Origin: UBA4582 sp013204195
Lineage (GTDB): Bacteria; Pseudomonadota; Gammaproteobacteria; Pseudomonadales; Azotimanducaceae
Assembly (NCBI GenBank): GCA_963925735.1
Contig: CAWUUH010000001.1
Span: 1-64,000 of the forward strand
Length of the DNA stretch: 64,000 nucleotides
Reading direction: 5' to 3'
Of this stretch, positions 50,780 to 59,201 are shown in pieces. The stretch's first letter is position 1. Each line of letters opens with the position of its first letter. The notes below the pieces were generated by a model. That model was not told the DNA's origin. It saw only the letters and a list, made by a program, of their open reading frames with translations, and made no database searches. A program made the translations under genes and the position numbers.

Positions 50780-51859
50780 ATGAGAGCTGCAATCATGCGC
50801 GATGCGCGTCTTGTCGTTGATACCATGTCACGACCTGAGCCTGCCGCTGGCGAGGTGCTGGTCAAGACCCTGGCTTGCGGTATCTGCGGTTCAGACTTGC
50901 ATGCATTGAAGTTCGGCCAGCAAATGGTTGAAACATCCAAGGCAACCGGCGGCTCCTTCTCCATGGACTTGAGTCACGATGTGGTGATGGGACATGAATT
51001 TTGTGCTGAAATTCTTGACCACGGACCCGGCACAACAAAGTCCCTCAAGGCGGGCACTCGAGTCTGTTCGGTGCCGATGACTATTCGAAATGGCGCAGTG
51101 AGCACGGTGGGCTACTCGAATCTGGTGCCCGGTGGTTATGCGGAAAATATGGTGCTCCATGAGTCTATGCTGCTGCCTGTGCCGAATGGTCTGGCCAGTG
51201 ATCTGGCGGCGCTCACAGAACCCATGGCAGTGGGCCACCATGCAGTGCAGATGGCAAGGCTGAACAACGCCGAAATTCCTTTGGTGATTGGCTGCGGTCC
51301 CGTGGGTCTTGCGGTCATAGCCGCGCTCAAACGCCTGGGAGTCGGCCCCATTATCGCTGCTGACTTCAGCGAGACCCGCCGCAATCTGGCGTTGATGATG
51401 GGCGCCGACGAGGTGGTCAATCCTGCCGAGTCATCGCCCTACGACAGTTGGCGATCGGTGGCGACGCTGGGTGTCGATGGGTCGCGCCTGCCGGAACTGC
51501 CGTTGGTGGGGCAACAATACCGAGAAGGTGTCTTCTTCGAGTGCGTGGGTATTCCCGGCGTGATCGATCAATTGATGGCAAATGCCCGTCGTGGCTGTCG
51601 CATTGTGGTGGTTGGTGTGTGCATGGAGCAGGACCATATTCGACCGTTGGTGGGAATCAACAAAGAGCTGAATCTGCAATTTGTGCTTGGCTATACCGCC
51701 GATGAATTCAAAGAGACCCTAGGGCATATTGCTGAGGGGGAGCTGGATGTTGCTCCCTTGATTACCGGCAAGGTCGGGCTTGACGGTATCGCGGCGGCTT
51801 TTGTCGATCTGGGCAGCCCGGAAGTGCATGCGAAAATTTTAGTGGATCCATCTCTGTAA
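50780..51859 (+). CDS. Zinc-type alcohol dehydrogenase (MDR), lacking the structural zinc cluster
   Basis: A 359-residue medium-chain dehydrogenase. The catalytic zinc ligands lie in C-G-I-C-G-S-D-L-H-A-L and GHEFCAEI, and the cofactor loop is IGCGPVGLAVIAALKRLG. The four-Cys structural zinc loop that normally follows the catalytic block is absent; GTRVCSVPMTIRNGAVSTVGYSNLVPGGYAE keeps only one Cys. The Shine-Dalgarno AAAGGAG is strong. It would oxidise an alcohol or polyol with NAD(P). It may act with the crotonase before it, though a terminator separates them. Confidence 0.88.
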   Translation: MRAAIMRDARLVVDTMSRPEPAAGEVLVKTLACGICGSDLHALKFGQQMVETSKATGGSFSMDLSHDVVMGHEFCAEILDHGPGTTKSLKAGTRVCSVPMTIRNGAVSTVGYSNLVPGGYAENMVLHESMLLPVPNGLASDLAALTEPMAVGHHAVQMARLNNAEIPLVIGCGPVGLAVIAALKRLGVGPIIAADFSETRRNLALMMGADEVVNPAESSPYDSWRSVATLGVDGSRLPELPLVGQQYREGVFFECVGIPGVIDQLMANARRGCRIVVVGVCMEQDHIRPLVGINKELNLQFVLGYTADEFKETLGHIAEGELDVAPLITGKVGLDGIAAAFVDLGSPEVHAKILVDPSL

Positions 51860-51968
51860 AGGCCTTTGGTAAAAACGTATTAGAAAAACGCTGGGTAAGC
51901 TCGCGCTCAAGCTGCGCCTCGTGCAGGTTGAAAGGTTGGCCGTCGGCTGTTGCATCAACTCCGTAATA

Positions 51969-51984
51969 CTGTATATTAATACAG
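51969..51984 (+). promoter_or_regulatory. LexA (SOS) box
   Basis: CTGTATATTAATACAG has the CTGT-N8-ACAG form of the gammaproteobacterial LexA operator and differs from the E. coli consensus mainly at the two central TA steps; the flanks TA and TT also fit. A -10-like TATAAC follows at 51989-51994, so the box covers the promoter spacer. The gene 39 bases downstream is the only likely target. Confidence 0.8.
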
Positions 51985-52023
51985 TTTTTATAACTAAGCC
52001 TTCACACTCAATCAGAGGTATCG

Positions 52024-52356
52024 ATGACATATCATTATGAGGTAATTGCGAAGATGGCGGCTGATATTTCCAAGCAAATGCTCAAGCTTAATAATCAGCT
52101 GGATAAAGTCATCGACAAGCAGGACGAGCTGATCGACCCTGAATCACAAAAGGCGGTGGTGATCGCGTTGGTCAATGATTTTAAGTGGGATGAGGCGGCG
52201 AAATTGTGTGCGGAACAAGCCAAGGAAGATGACAAACGAACCCGTTTGGCAGAAGAAGAAAAGCACCTTCGCCGGGAGTTGGAGGCTTTGCGCGAACAGT
52301 TGGTGGAGGTATCCAACGGTAAGATAGTCGAGCCGCCAACAGGCTCGGAAGAGTAA
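52024..52356 (+). CDS. Uncharacterised coiled-coil protein, probably SOS-regulated
   Basis: A 110-residue soluble protein with no known family. The N-terminal half holds amphipathic helices (ISKQMLKLNNQLDKVIDKQDEL), a middle block (ALVNDFKWDEAAKLCAEQA) follows, and the C-terminal half is a charged coiled coil (EEEKHLRRELEALREQLVEV). CAGAGG is well placed before the ATG. A near-perfect LexA box lies 40 bases upstream and no other gene is between, so it should be induced by DNA damage. It may act on a nuclease, polymerase or septum protein as a small partner, but that is inference. Confidence 0.75.
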   Translation: MTYHYEVIAKMAADISKQMLKLNNQLDKVIDKQDELIDPESQKAVVIALVNDFKWDEAAKLCAEQAKEDDKRTRLAEEEKHLRRELEALREQLVEVSNGKIVEPPTGSEE

Positions 52357-52469
52357 TTTCAGTGGGTGCCCACAGGGTTCTGCAGTCGGGTCTAACGAAT
52401 CTTTATGGGTGATCAAGAATCTTTAATGGTTGATCCCGTGAGATTGACCAGGCCATCACAGGCAAAAGT

Positions 52470-52982
52470 TCAATACAGATAACTGATCTCATCCTTCACA
52501 AAGGTATAGCGCGGTTGTTTGTACCAGCCGTAAATGAGTGATCTACGGGGTTCCTTGTGTACCTTGGTATCGTAGACAACGAGCTTTCCAGTTGTGCCAT
52601 CCAGCCAGAAGTCGATATCATAAAGTTTGTCTGGATCGCCGGCCACATGGAAGTCGGTGCAGGCGAAATAGATTTTGCCGCGAATCTGGCGCACAGGATC
52701 GTGGACCTTGACGAACTTCAGCGCAAGATCTTCACCGGTCTTGTCATCTAAAACATGGAAGAGGCCGTCGGCATCGAGCAGCTTGGCAACATGCTCGTGC
52801 ATCGTCGCCTTGATGTCATTAACGTAAAATTTTACCGGCGCAACTTTCGGTGCCAGAGAAGGCGTTATCGAGGGTGTTTGGGTTTCTGCAGAGGGCTCTG
52901 CGTGGAGTGAGAGACCGACCGAAATCAACAGCCCAAATAGCAGGCTGTTGATCACTGTCGTGCTGAACCTTCGATTAATCAT
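52470..52982 (-). CDS. Exported protein of unknown function
   Basis: A 170-residue protein with a signal peptide (STTVINSLLFGLLISVGLSLHA) and a Pro/Thr-rich linker. The mature region contains KLLDADGLFHVLDDKTGEDLALKF and KIYFACTDFHV, a mixed alpha/beta domain with no motif I recognise. ATG 52982 places the charged NRR before the hydrophobic core. It follows the repeat lipoprotein gene on the same strand with a 21-base gap, so both are probably co-transcribed and may interact. Confidence 0.6.
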   Translation of the reverse strand: MINRRFSTTVINSLLFGLLISVGLSLHAEPSAETQTPSITPSLAPKVAPVKFYVNDIKATMHEHVAKLLDADGLFHVLDDKTGEDLALKFVKVHDPVRQIRGKIYFACTDFHVAGDPDKLYDIDFWLDGTTGKLVVYDTKVHKEPRRSLIYGWYKQPRYTFVKDEISYLY

Positions 52983-53003
52983 AAAAGCTGTTCGCTCTAA
53001 CAA

Positions 53004-53315
53004 TTAAGCTTCGGGAGCAGGCTCTCCGGCATGCTCAGCAGCTTCGCCGGCATGTTCATGGGCTTCTTCAGCAGCTTCGCCAGCATGTTCTGCGGCAGCA
53101 GGTGCAGCTTCGCCAGCATGTTCTGCGGCAGCAGGTGCAGCTTCGCCAGCATGTTCTGCAGCAGGTGCAGCTTCGCCAGCATGTTCTGCGGCAGGTGCAG
53201 CTTCGTTAGCGTGTGCGGCAGCTTGATCTGTCGAGGTGGCAGGCTTGTCGCCTTGTTCGCAGGCCATTAACGCAAACAGGGGTAGTACTAACAATAATTT
53301 GAAAAGAACTTTCAT
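53004..53315 (-). CDS. Repeat lipoprotein (EHAGEAAPAA units)
   Basis: A 103-residue predicted lipoprotein. The signal peptide (MKVLFKLLLVLPLFALMAC) ends in a lipobox with Cys19. The mature protein is almost entirely a low-complexity array built of H-A-G-E-A-A-P-A-A units, about six copies with Ala-count variation. It has no globular domain. At the DNA level the units are near-identical (53077-53193), so the length may vary among strains. The His/Glu spacing could bind metal or sit in the periplasm as a spacer; nothing proves either. The gene is 2 codons from the sterol-desaturase gene in transcription order. Confidence 0.72.
   Translation of the reverse strand: MKVLFKLLLVLPLFALMACEQGDKPATSTDQAAAHANEAAPAAEHAGEAAPAAEHAGEAAPAAAEHAGEAAPAAAEHAGEAAEEAHEHAGEAAEHAGEPAPEA
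53077..53193. repeat. 30-33-bp coding tandem repeat
   Basis: GGTGCAGCTTCGCCAGCATG-type units with a 30- or 33-base period occur in near-identical copies (for example at 53101, 53134 and 53164). The two unit lengths differ by one GCA codon, as expected from slippage that preserves the frame. Confidence 0.85.
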
Positions 53316-53379
53316 GCGGGTGCTCCTTGAAGGTGGTGTAGGATTGTATAGTATCCGCGCTAGAACGCTTGTCGTCACG

Positions 53380-54222
53380 CTATTTCTCTGCTTCCGATGC
53401 GGCGGCCAGGTCGCCGAGCGTCAAATTGTCCGGTTTGAATGGCTCAAAAAGCCAGGCTTTAACGGAGAATGCTTGGTCTCGGGCTTCGGGTAAGCCAAGC
53501 GCGTGCTCGGCATTCGTGGTTGCGCCAAAGTCTGCCGGGCGCGAGTAGCTGCGGAATAAGGGATCCCAAATACTAAAGATGGTTGAAAAATTGGCGTCGC
53601 CGTAATGCCGATCAACCGCGTGGTGGCTAGCATGAAATCGCGGCGTGACAATAAATCGCGACAAAGTTTGTTCGACCGGATTGGGGAAATCGAAATTGCT
53701 ATGATGGAATTGTGCGCACAAACTCACCAGCCCCTCAAACAGGAACCAGGAAATGGCCGTGGGTCCCCATACTGCAACCCACAGCGCTTTGGCGCCGAAG
53801 GAGAGTAATAACTCTCCCGGGTGAAATCGAAGTGCAGTGGTGACATCCATGCCGGTGTCGGAGTGGTGTGCCTTGTGAAAGCGCCACAGGAATGTCACTC
53901 GATGATTGGCCCGGTGCCAGAAGTAGTCGAACAGATCCAAAACGATGACCGTCGCGACCATCTCGACCCAGCCCGTGAGGCCGAGCCAGCGCGAAATTCC
54001 CCAGCCTTGCTCTTCGACGAACACGATCCAGAGCAGAAATGGCACATAGGCCAGAAAGCGTATCGTGACGGTGTTCAGCAGGGCAATGCCACTATGAAAC
54101 AGTAGCCGTCTGAGTCTGCTATCACGCCAGGGACGTCGGGGTACCAGCGTTTCTATGCCTAAAAACAGCATAAAACCCATGACGAAAATAACCAGTTTGC
54201 CGGTGTCGAGATCAATATCCAT
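53380..54222 (-). CDS. Sterol desaturase/fatty-acid hydroxylase-family membrane protein
   Basis: A 280-residue integral membrane di-iron enzyme. The His boxes are FDYFWHRANH, WRFHKAHHSDTGMDVTTALRFH and FHASHHAVDRHYGDAN, in the order of the ERG3/ERG25-like superfamily. Four membrane segments are seen, with the boxes on one face. It would hydroxylate or desaturate a lipid or sterol-like substrate using oxygen. It is upstream of the repeat lipoprotein in transcription order, and the three genes may form one unit. Confidence 0.88.
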   Translation of the reverse strand: MDIDLDTGKLVIFVMGFMLFLGIETLVPRRPWRDSRLRRLLFHSGIALLNTVTIRFLAYVPFLLWIVFVEEQGWGISRWLGLTGWVEMVATVIVLDLFDYFWHRANHRVTFLWRFHKAHHSDTGMDVTTALRFHPGELLLSFGAKALWVAVWGPTAISWFLFEGLVSLCAQFHHSNFDFPNPVEQTLSRFIVTPRFHASHHAVDRHYGDANFSTIFSIWDPLFRSYSRPADFGATTNAEHALGLPEARDQAFSVKAWLFEPFKPDNLTLGDLAAASEAEK

Positions 54223-54523
54223 GGCGCAATTATGAACCTCACTGACGTTTAGTAAAGGCTTTCATGAGGTCACCCAGACCGAGAGATTGAAGTTTGGGTT
54301 TGCGATGTAGTCGTCGCGTGTGAGGAGGTCACCGTAACAGAACTTGAGGGAGCAATCGTCGGTGTGCTTGCCGCCAAAGACGGAGACAGCGAGCTGGATA
54401 TCGCAGCGTAATCACGCCCGGGCCTCGCTAACCCAGTCGGTTTCGCGCTGCACCTTCCAGCAGATCCTCGATGCCCGCCGTTAGTATGAGCGGGCGGGCT
54501 TCACTGCCATTGGCTGCACTAAT
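54223..54523. other. Intergenic region with GC-rich hairpin
   Basis: About 300 bases with no convincing gene. A 7-bp stem GCCCGCC (54473-54479) with GGCGGGC (54493-54499) lies 25 bases past the stop of the exported-protein gene on the minus strand and may terminate it; there is no T-run. A 50-codon protein-like frame at 54262-54411 on the minus strand was noticed but not accepted. Confidence 0.45.
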
Positions 54524-55405
54524 TCAGGGTTGGGCAACCTGCGTCAGCGTGTTTTTGATCGCGCCGGGTGCTGATCGAATCTTCATGAAAGTGCCCATGG
54601 TCAGATCCGGAAAGCTTTGGGCGATTCTGAATCTGCCGCGCAGTGCGATCACATCAGTGCCTGAAACCAGTAGCTCGTAAGGCAAATGCGCCGTGTGCTT
54701 GGTCTCAGCAAGATCAGCGTTCGTCATGACCGTTTGATCAGAGCCATCGCCGGACCGCAGGCCTACGCCAAATAGGGCTTCTTCTTTGCCGGTAACGTCG
54801 ACACGATACACCTTGACGGTGTCTGCGACGCCGGCTTCAAGATTTTTCTCGACACTATTGATAGCGTCAGCAAAAGAGTCGTAATGCGCCAGGACATCAA
54901 CATCATCGAAGTAAGGCATGGCCATCATGTAATGATACTTAGCCAGCTTTTTCGCGGAGAGTCCCTTACTTGATCCGAAGGTCTCGCCCTCGCCTAGCGC
55001 GGTCGCCAGCGCGCTGCTGATTTCCGCGAGACTGTCCATGCGGTAGATGCCGGCCAGGTAGTCTGGATTGACGTAGGCAATCTGCAACCCGTCTTCGGCT
55101 TCGGTGATGGAAAGCCGAACGACTGCACCAAAGCCGCCATGTTCGGTATTGGCGGCGATGCCCTGCAATGCCTCACTGGTGATGCCGATGACCAGCGCGC
55201 CGGCATAGGGTGAATACTGCCCGACAACCTGAAAGCCATTCGCAGTCAACTTTTCGGTAACCGCCGCCGTCGCGTCAATCAGTGATTCATAAGTGGCGCT
55301 GGTGAGTATGTAGGGTTTTAAGTTGTCGTCCGCCAACGCAGACTGAAAGCCGGCGAAGGTCAGCAGTATCAGCCACTGGAGTCTCTTGAATGTATGCTTC
55401 ATCAT
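54524..55405 (-). CDS. Exported protein with two DUF302-like repeats
   Basis: A 293-residue periplasmic protein. After a signal peptide (FKRLQWLILLTFAGFQSALA) come two similar halves: LTSATYESLIDATAAVTEKL-type and LAHYDSFADAINSVEKNLEAG-type segments, each followed by beta strands. The pattern resembles DUF302-like folds, though I would not insist on the family. No catalytic motif is seen. The neighbouring metallopeptidase-like genes are on the same strand but about 93 bases away. Confidence 0.55.
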   Translation of the reverse strand: MMKHTFKRLQWLILLTFAGFQSALADDNLKPYILTSATYESLIDATAAVTEKLTANGFQVVGQYSPYAGALVIGITSEALQGIAANTEHGGFGAVVRLSITEAEDGLQIAYVNPDYLAGIYRMDSLAEISSALATALGEGETFGSSKGLSAKKLAKYHYMMAMPYFDDVDVLAHYDSFADAINSVEKNLEAGVADTVKVYRVDVTGKEEALFGVGLRSGDGSDQTVMTNADLAETKHTAHLPYELLVSGTDVIALRGRFRIAQSFPDLTMGTFMKIRSAPGAIKNTLTQVAQP

Positions 55406-55497
55406 AGGTCCATAGCCTTTTTATTGTTATCTGCAGTATTGCCGAAGGCTTGCCAGGTGACAAGCAAGCATTCTCCCGGGCGCTGTTTCGTCATGTT

Positions 55498-57351
55498 TTA
55501 GGCCGACTTTTGCATCTCAGTAATCCAGCGGTCAACCCGACGTTCGAGTATCGAAAGGGGTAGCGCACCGCCGCCGAGGACGGTGTCGTGAAAGGCGCGG
55601 AGATCAAAATTTGCGCCCAAAGCTAATTCCGCCTTAGCCCGCAGGCTTTGAATTTTCAGCATGCCGATTTTGTAGCTCGTCGCCTGGCCCGGCATGATGA
55701 TGTAGCGCTGTATTTCTGATCGGACGTTCTCCAACGGCTGTGGCGAGTTGGCCATGAAAAAATCGATGGCTTCTTGCTCAGTCCAGCCCTGAGCGTGTAG
55801 GCCCGTGTCTACCACCAGGCGGATCGCCCGCCAGATCTCGGAGGTCAGTTGACCAAAGCGCGAATAAGGGTCCATGTAGGTTCCTGGCATTTCCTTCGCC
55901 AGTACTTCAGCGTAAAGCCCCCAACCCTCACTGTAGGCGGTGAATCCGGCGCGGGTGCGAAATAACGGCAGGCCTTGCAGTTCCTGAGCAATGGAAATTT
56001 GCATGTGGTGACCCGGAATACCCTCGTGATAAGCGACGACTTCCATCAAGCTTTTCGGCATTGTCGTCATGTCTGATAAGTGGGCATAGTAAACGCCGGG
56101 GCGTGAACCATCTGTTGTGCCACGATAGTAGTGTTGTGCGGCACCATCTCGCTCTCGAAATGCCTCGACCCGTTTGACGACTAGGTCAGCCTTCGGCAAC
56201 AGACCAAAGTAATTAGGTATCTGTAGTTTTAGTGTCTCAATAGCCGCAGTAGCGTCGTCCAGATAGGCCTGGCGGCCGTCATCGGTATTCGAGTAATAGT
56301 TCCATTCACCGTCGCGCACCGTGTCCAGAAAGCTATCCAGGTCACCGGTGAAGTCCACCTCCTGCATGATCAAGGTCATTTCGCCCCGTATGCGCGCCAC
56401 TTCATCTAGTCCGATCTGATGAATGTCGGCGGCGCTTAGGTCAGTGGTGGTTTGATTGGCCAGCCGATATTGATAGTAGGCGACGCCATCGGGCTGATTG
56501 CCAATGCCGGTAGATTGGCTGGGTACCTTATCCTGCTCGGCCTCAGCCCAGTTGATGATGCGTTGGTAAGCCGGCTGAAAATCTTCTAGCAGGGCCAGTC
56601 GCGCGTTGGCCAGTAATGCGTCGGCTTGCGGCTGAGTGATTTCTGCTGCGTCAATCAAAGCCGCAATTTCCTGCTTCATATCAGCCCAGATCGCGCTGTC
56701 TGCAACCGGCTCATCGCCTGGCTCCTGACGGGTAAATGGTGCGCCGGTGATAATGGCATTGGATTGTTGTATCACGCCTTGCAGCGCAAAGCCCGGGGAA
56801 GTGACGCCCATGGCCGATGACCGCTTGGCGTTGTCTAAGGATTCATTCATGCGCGGTGCCAGGGCCTTGATACGGGCGATATAGGCCTGCATGTCCGCCG
56901 CGTTATCAACCTTATGAATATTGATCAAAAAAGTCGGTAAAAAACTTTGTGCGCCGTTCATCTGGTCGAAGGTCAGGCCGCTATAGAAAAAGGGTTCGGC
57001 CTTGACCATCTGCTCGTATTGATAGGTCCAGATGTCAAAGGATGTCTGTTCCTCGGCAGTCAGGCTCTCGTAGTCGTACAGGCGGCCCAGCGCCTCGACG
57101 GTCTGTTGCTTCCAGGCGAGCCGCTGTTTGAACGCCTCGTAGCTGAAATCACCTAATTCATCATTCCGATCCTTGCGGCCCATATAGCTCAGGCTGATGG
57201 GCGAAAACTGTAGTTCTTCCTCGTAGCGAGCGTCGAACCAGTCGTTGATGGACATTTTTTGCTGGTCAGTGACCTTCGGGCTACAGCTGCTGAGCAGTAG
57301 GGCCGCCGCCAGAAAACCACAAGTAGAAACATATTTGAATAAGAGCCGCAT
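55498..57351 (-). CDS. DUF885 lipoprotein, metallopeptidase-like
   Basis: A 617-residue predicted lipoprotein (lipobox LLLSSC, Cys23). The DUF885 family core is YHEGIPGHHMQISIAQEL, an H-E-x4-H-H pattern that matches a gluzincin zinc site, with downstream Glu in TAYSEGWGLYAEVLA as third ligand. The N-terminal half is helical (MSINDWFDARYEEELQFSP). DUF885 proteins are exported and probably cleave peptides; no substrate is known. ATG 57351 places the lipobox correctly. The next gene upstream is an M20-type exported hydrolase. Confidence 0.85.
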   Translation of the reverse strand: MRLLFKYVSTCGFLAAALLLSSCSPKVTDQQKMSINDWFDARYEEELQFSPISLSYMGRKDRNDELGDFSYEAFKQRLAWKQQTVEALGRLYDYESLTAEEQTSFDIWTYQYEQMVKAEPFFYSGLTFDQMNGAQSFLPTFLINIHKVDNAADMQAYIARIKALAPRMNESLDNAKRSSAMGVTSPGFALQGVIQQSNAIITGAPFTRQEPGDEPVADSAIWADMKQEIAALIDAAEITQPQADALLANARLALLEDFQPAYQRIINWAEAEQDKVPSQSTGIGNQPDGVAYYQYRLANQTTTDLSAADIHQIGLDEVARIRGEMTLIMQEVDFTGDLDSFLDTVRDGEWNYYSNTDDGRQAYLDDATAAIETLKLQIPNYFGLLPKADLVVKRVEAFRERDGAAQHYYRGTTDGSRPGVYYAHLSDMTTMPKSLMEVVAYHEGIPGHHMQISIAQELQGLPLFRTRAGFTAYSEGWGLYAEVLAKEMPGTYMDPYSRFGQLTSEIWRAIRLVVDTGLHAQGWTEQEAIDFFMANSPQPLENVRSEIQRYIIMPGQATSYKIGMLKIQSLRAKAELALGANFDLRAFHDTVLGGGALPLSILERRVDRWITEMQKSA

Positions 57352-57520
57352 ATTACCAACCATAATGAATTAAATTTATCTTGCCTGAGAGGCATGATGC
57401 ACAGTCGTGCTGTTTGCCATGGGATTGACCCTGTCCCGACGGGGCTGTCGTCAGCGCGAGCTGACTAATACCCCATTAAGCTTTTTGTCTATCGCGCTTT
57501 CTGTTCAGTGAACTTTCTGT

Positions 57521-58951
57521 TTATTCCGTATCCTGTGCTGGCCAGCCCGCATACATCTTGACGAGTCGCTCTAGAAATTCGCGGCTGTCATACAGGGATT
57601 TTACCAGCACCTTCTCGTTCAAACCGTGGGCGTTAACGTCATTCGGCTGAGTGAACAGGCCGCTGACGCCATAGGTTGGAATGCCTGCAGGCGTGAGAAA
57701 GCGACCATCCGTACCGCCCGCGATCATGCTGGGTATGACGGGAACGCCAGGCCACATCTGTTCTGTCAAAGTCTCAATGGGGCCCAAAATATCCGCGGTC
57801 AGCGCTGGTGGCGGTGAGGTTTTTTCGGGCGGGTCTACAAACGTGATAACCACGTCAGCATCGTTCACCACCTGCTCGAGTGCCAGGCGGATCTCCTCGG
57901 GCTTGTTGCCGGGGAATATTCTGCAGTTGACGTTTGCACTGGCCCGTTGTGGTAGCGCATTCTTGGCGTGGCCGGCGGTCACCAGGGTTGTCACGCAGGT
58001 GGTATGCAGTATGGAGTTGTAGCCCGGTATGTTTGTCATGCGGGCCAGAGCTTCGGGGTTCGGCGGCGTGGTCAGAATCTCGATCATATCTGTGGCGACC
58101 TGCGGCTCGGCGGTGAGCTTGGCCATTCGCGCGAAGAAGCCGCGGGTCGTGCTGTTGAATTCGATTGGAAAGGCGTGTTGTGAGACCCGTTCAAGTGCGG
58201 CGACTAATTGGTAAATTGCGTTGTCGGCACGGGGTCTGGAAGAGTGACCGCCGGGGTTGCGCACTTCGAGCTGATAATCTTGGTAGAGCTTTTCGCCCGC
58301 TTGTATGCCGTTGTACAGTGGCTTGCCGGCGCTGTCGAGTCGACCGCCACCACCCTCGTTAAGGGCGAAGCTGGCGTCGATCAGTTCGCGGTGATGCTGT
58401 ATCAGATAGCTGGCGCCATTAAATGTATTCGGTGTTTCTTCACCACAGGTTAATGCCAGTTTGACGTTGCGACTCAAGGGAAATTTCGACTCGCTCAGGC
58501 CTTTCATGACGTCAACAAAAATGGCTGCCATGGATTTGTCGTCAGCGGTGCCGCGGCCGAAAAAATAACCGTCTTCCTCTATGAGGGTGAAGGGGTCTCG
58601 CTCCCAGTCAGCCCGATTGGCTTCCACCACGTCAATGTGGGCGAGCAGCAGAATGGACTCGTTATCCGGCGAGCTGCCATGCAAGGTGGCCACCAGATTG
58701 CCCTGTTCCGGCCATTCTGGGGCAACAATAATGTGGATGTCAGCATCATTGATGCCTGAAGCCCTGAGCTGGTCCGCCATGGCATGGGCGGCAACAGTAC
58801 AACTGCCCCCTGACAGGGTGGTGTTAATTTCAACCAACTCTTTATAGACCGCTCTAAAGGCTAGATCGTCGGCCGAGGGCAAGGCCGCCTGGACGCTGGC
58901 GGCAACCAGTAGGCTCAGGGTTGTCAGGAACATGGTTTTTATTTTGGACAC
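57521..58951 (-). CDS. Exported M20/M25/M40-family metallopeptidase
   Basis: A 476-residue zinc aminoacylase/carboxypeptidase-type enzyme with a signal peptide (MFLTTLSLLVAASVQA). Metal ligands are seen in order: H-x-D in LLAHIDVVEAN, Asp in FGRGTADDKSMAAI, the catalytic Glu pair in LTCGEETPN, Asp/His in the dimer domain GGHSSRPRADNAIY, and the last His in NDVNAHGLNE. The GTG at 58951 begins the KIK-rich signal peptide; a longer frame is unlikely. It likely trims peptides or N-acyl amino acids in the periplasm together with the DUF885 protein. Confidence 0.89.
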   Translation of the reverse strand: MSKIKTMFLTTLSLLVAASVQAALPSADDLAFRAVYKELVEINTTLSGGSCTVAAHAMADQLRASGINDADIHIIVAPEWPEQGNLVATLHGSSPDNESILLLAHIDVVEANRADWERDPFTLIEEDGYFFGRGTADDKSMAAIFVDVMKGLSESKFPLSRNVKLALTCGEETPNTFNGASYLIQHHRELIDASFALNEGGGGRLDSAGKPLYNGIQAGEKLYQDYQLEVRNPGGHSSRPRADNAIYQLVAALERVSQHAFPIEFNSTTRGFFARMAKLTAEPQVATDMIEILTTPPNPEALARMTNIPGYNSILHTTCVTTLVTAGHAKNALPQRASANVNCRIFPGNKPEEIRLALEQVVNDADVVITFVDPPEKTSPPPALTADILGPIETLTEQMWPGVPVIPSMIAGGTDGRFLTPAGIPTYGVSGLFTQPNDVNAHGLNEKVLVKSLYDSREFLERLVKMYAGWPAQDTE

Positions 58952-59201
58952 AGGTCTGTTTCCATTGTTGAGCAAAGGGTAGAAAGCCTTACGCCGTGTA
59001 GTATCAAGGTGGTGATGCGCGCGGCATTCTAGAACGGTTGCCCTGCAAAACCCAATAATTTGAGTTACGGTTGCCTTGTATCCCAGTCTGTATGCTGCCG
59101 CGGTTGGCCGGGGTGCGTCGCGATGCGCAAGATAACCCGTCGGCGGCAAGATAAGCAACATTGCAGTATACTCTGGCGAAATTTCCCAAAGGCTGATTCC
59201 A

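Noticed and set aside
52379..52440. An imperfect direct repeat of about 20 bases (AATCTTTATGGGTGATCA and AATCTTTAATGGTTGATC)
   Set aside because: Only two diverged copies between convergent genes and no flanking element; probably a small duplication.
54262..54411. A 50-codon minus-strand frame with protein-like composition, and a second short one near 54421-54471
   Set aside because: No start codon in a sensible place, no recognisable family and frames interrupted by stops; could be a decayed gene fragment but cannot be supported.
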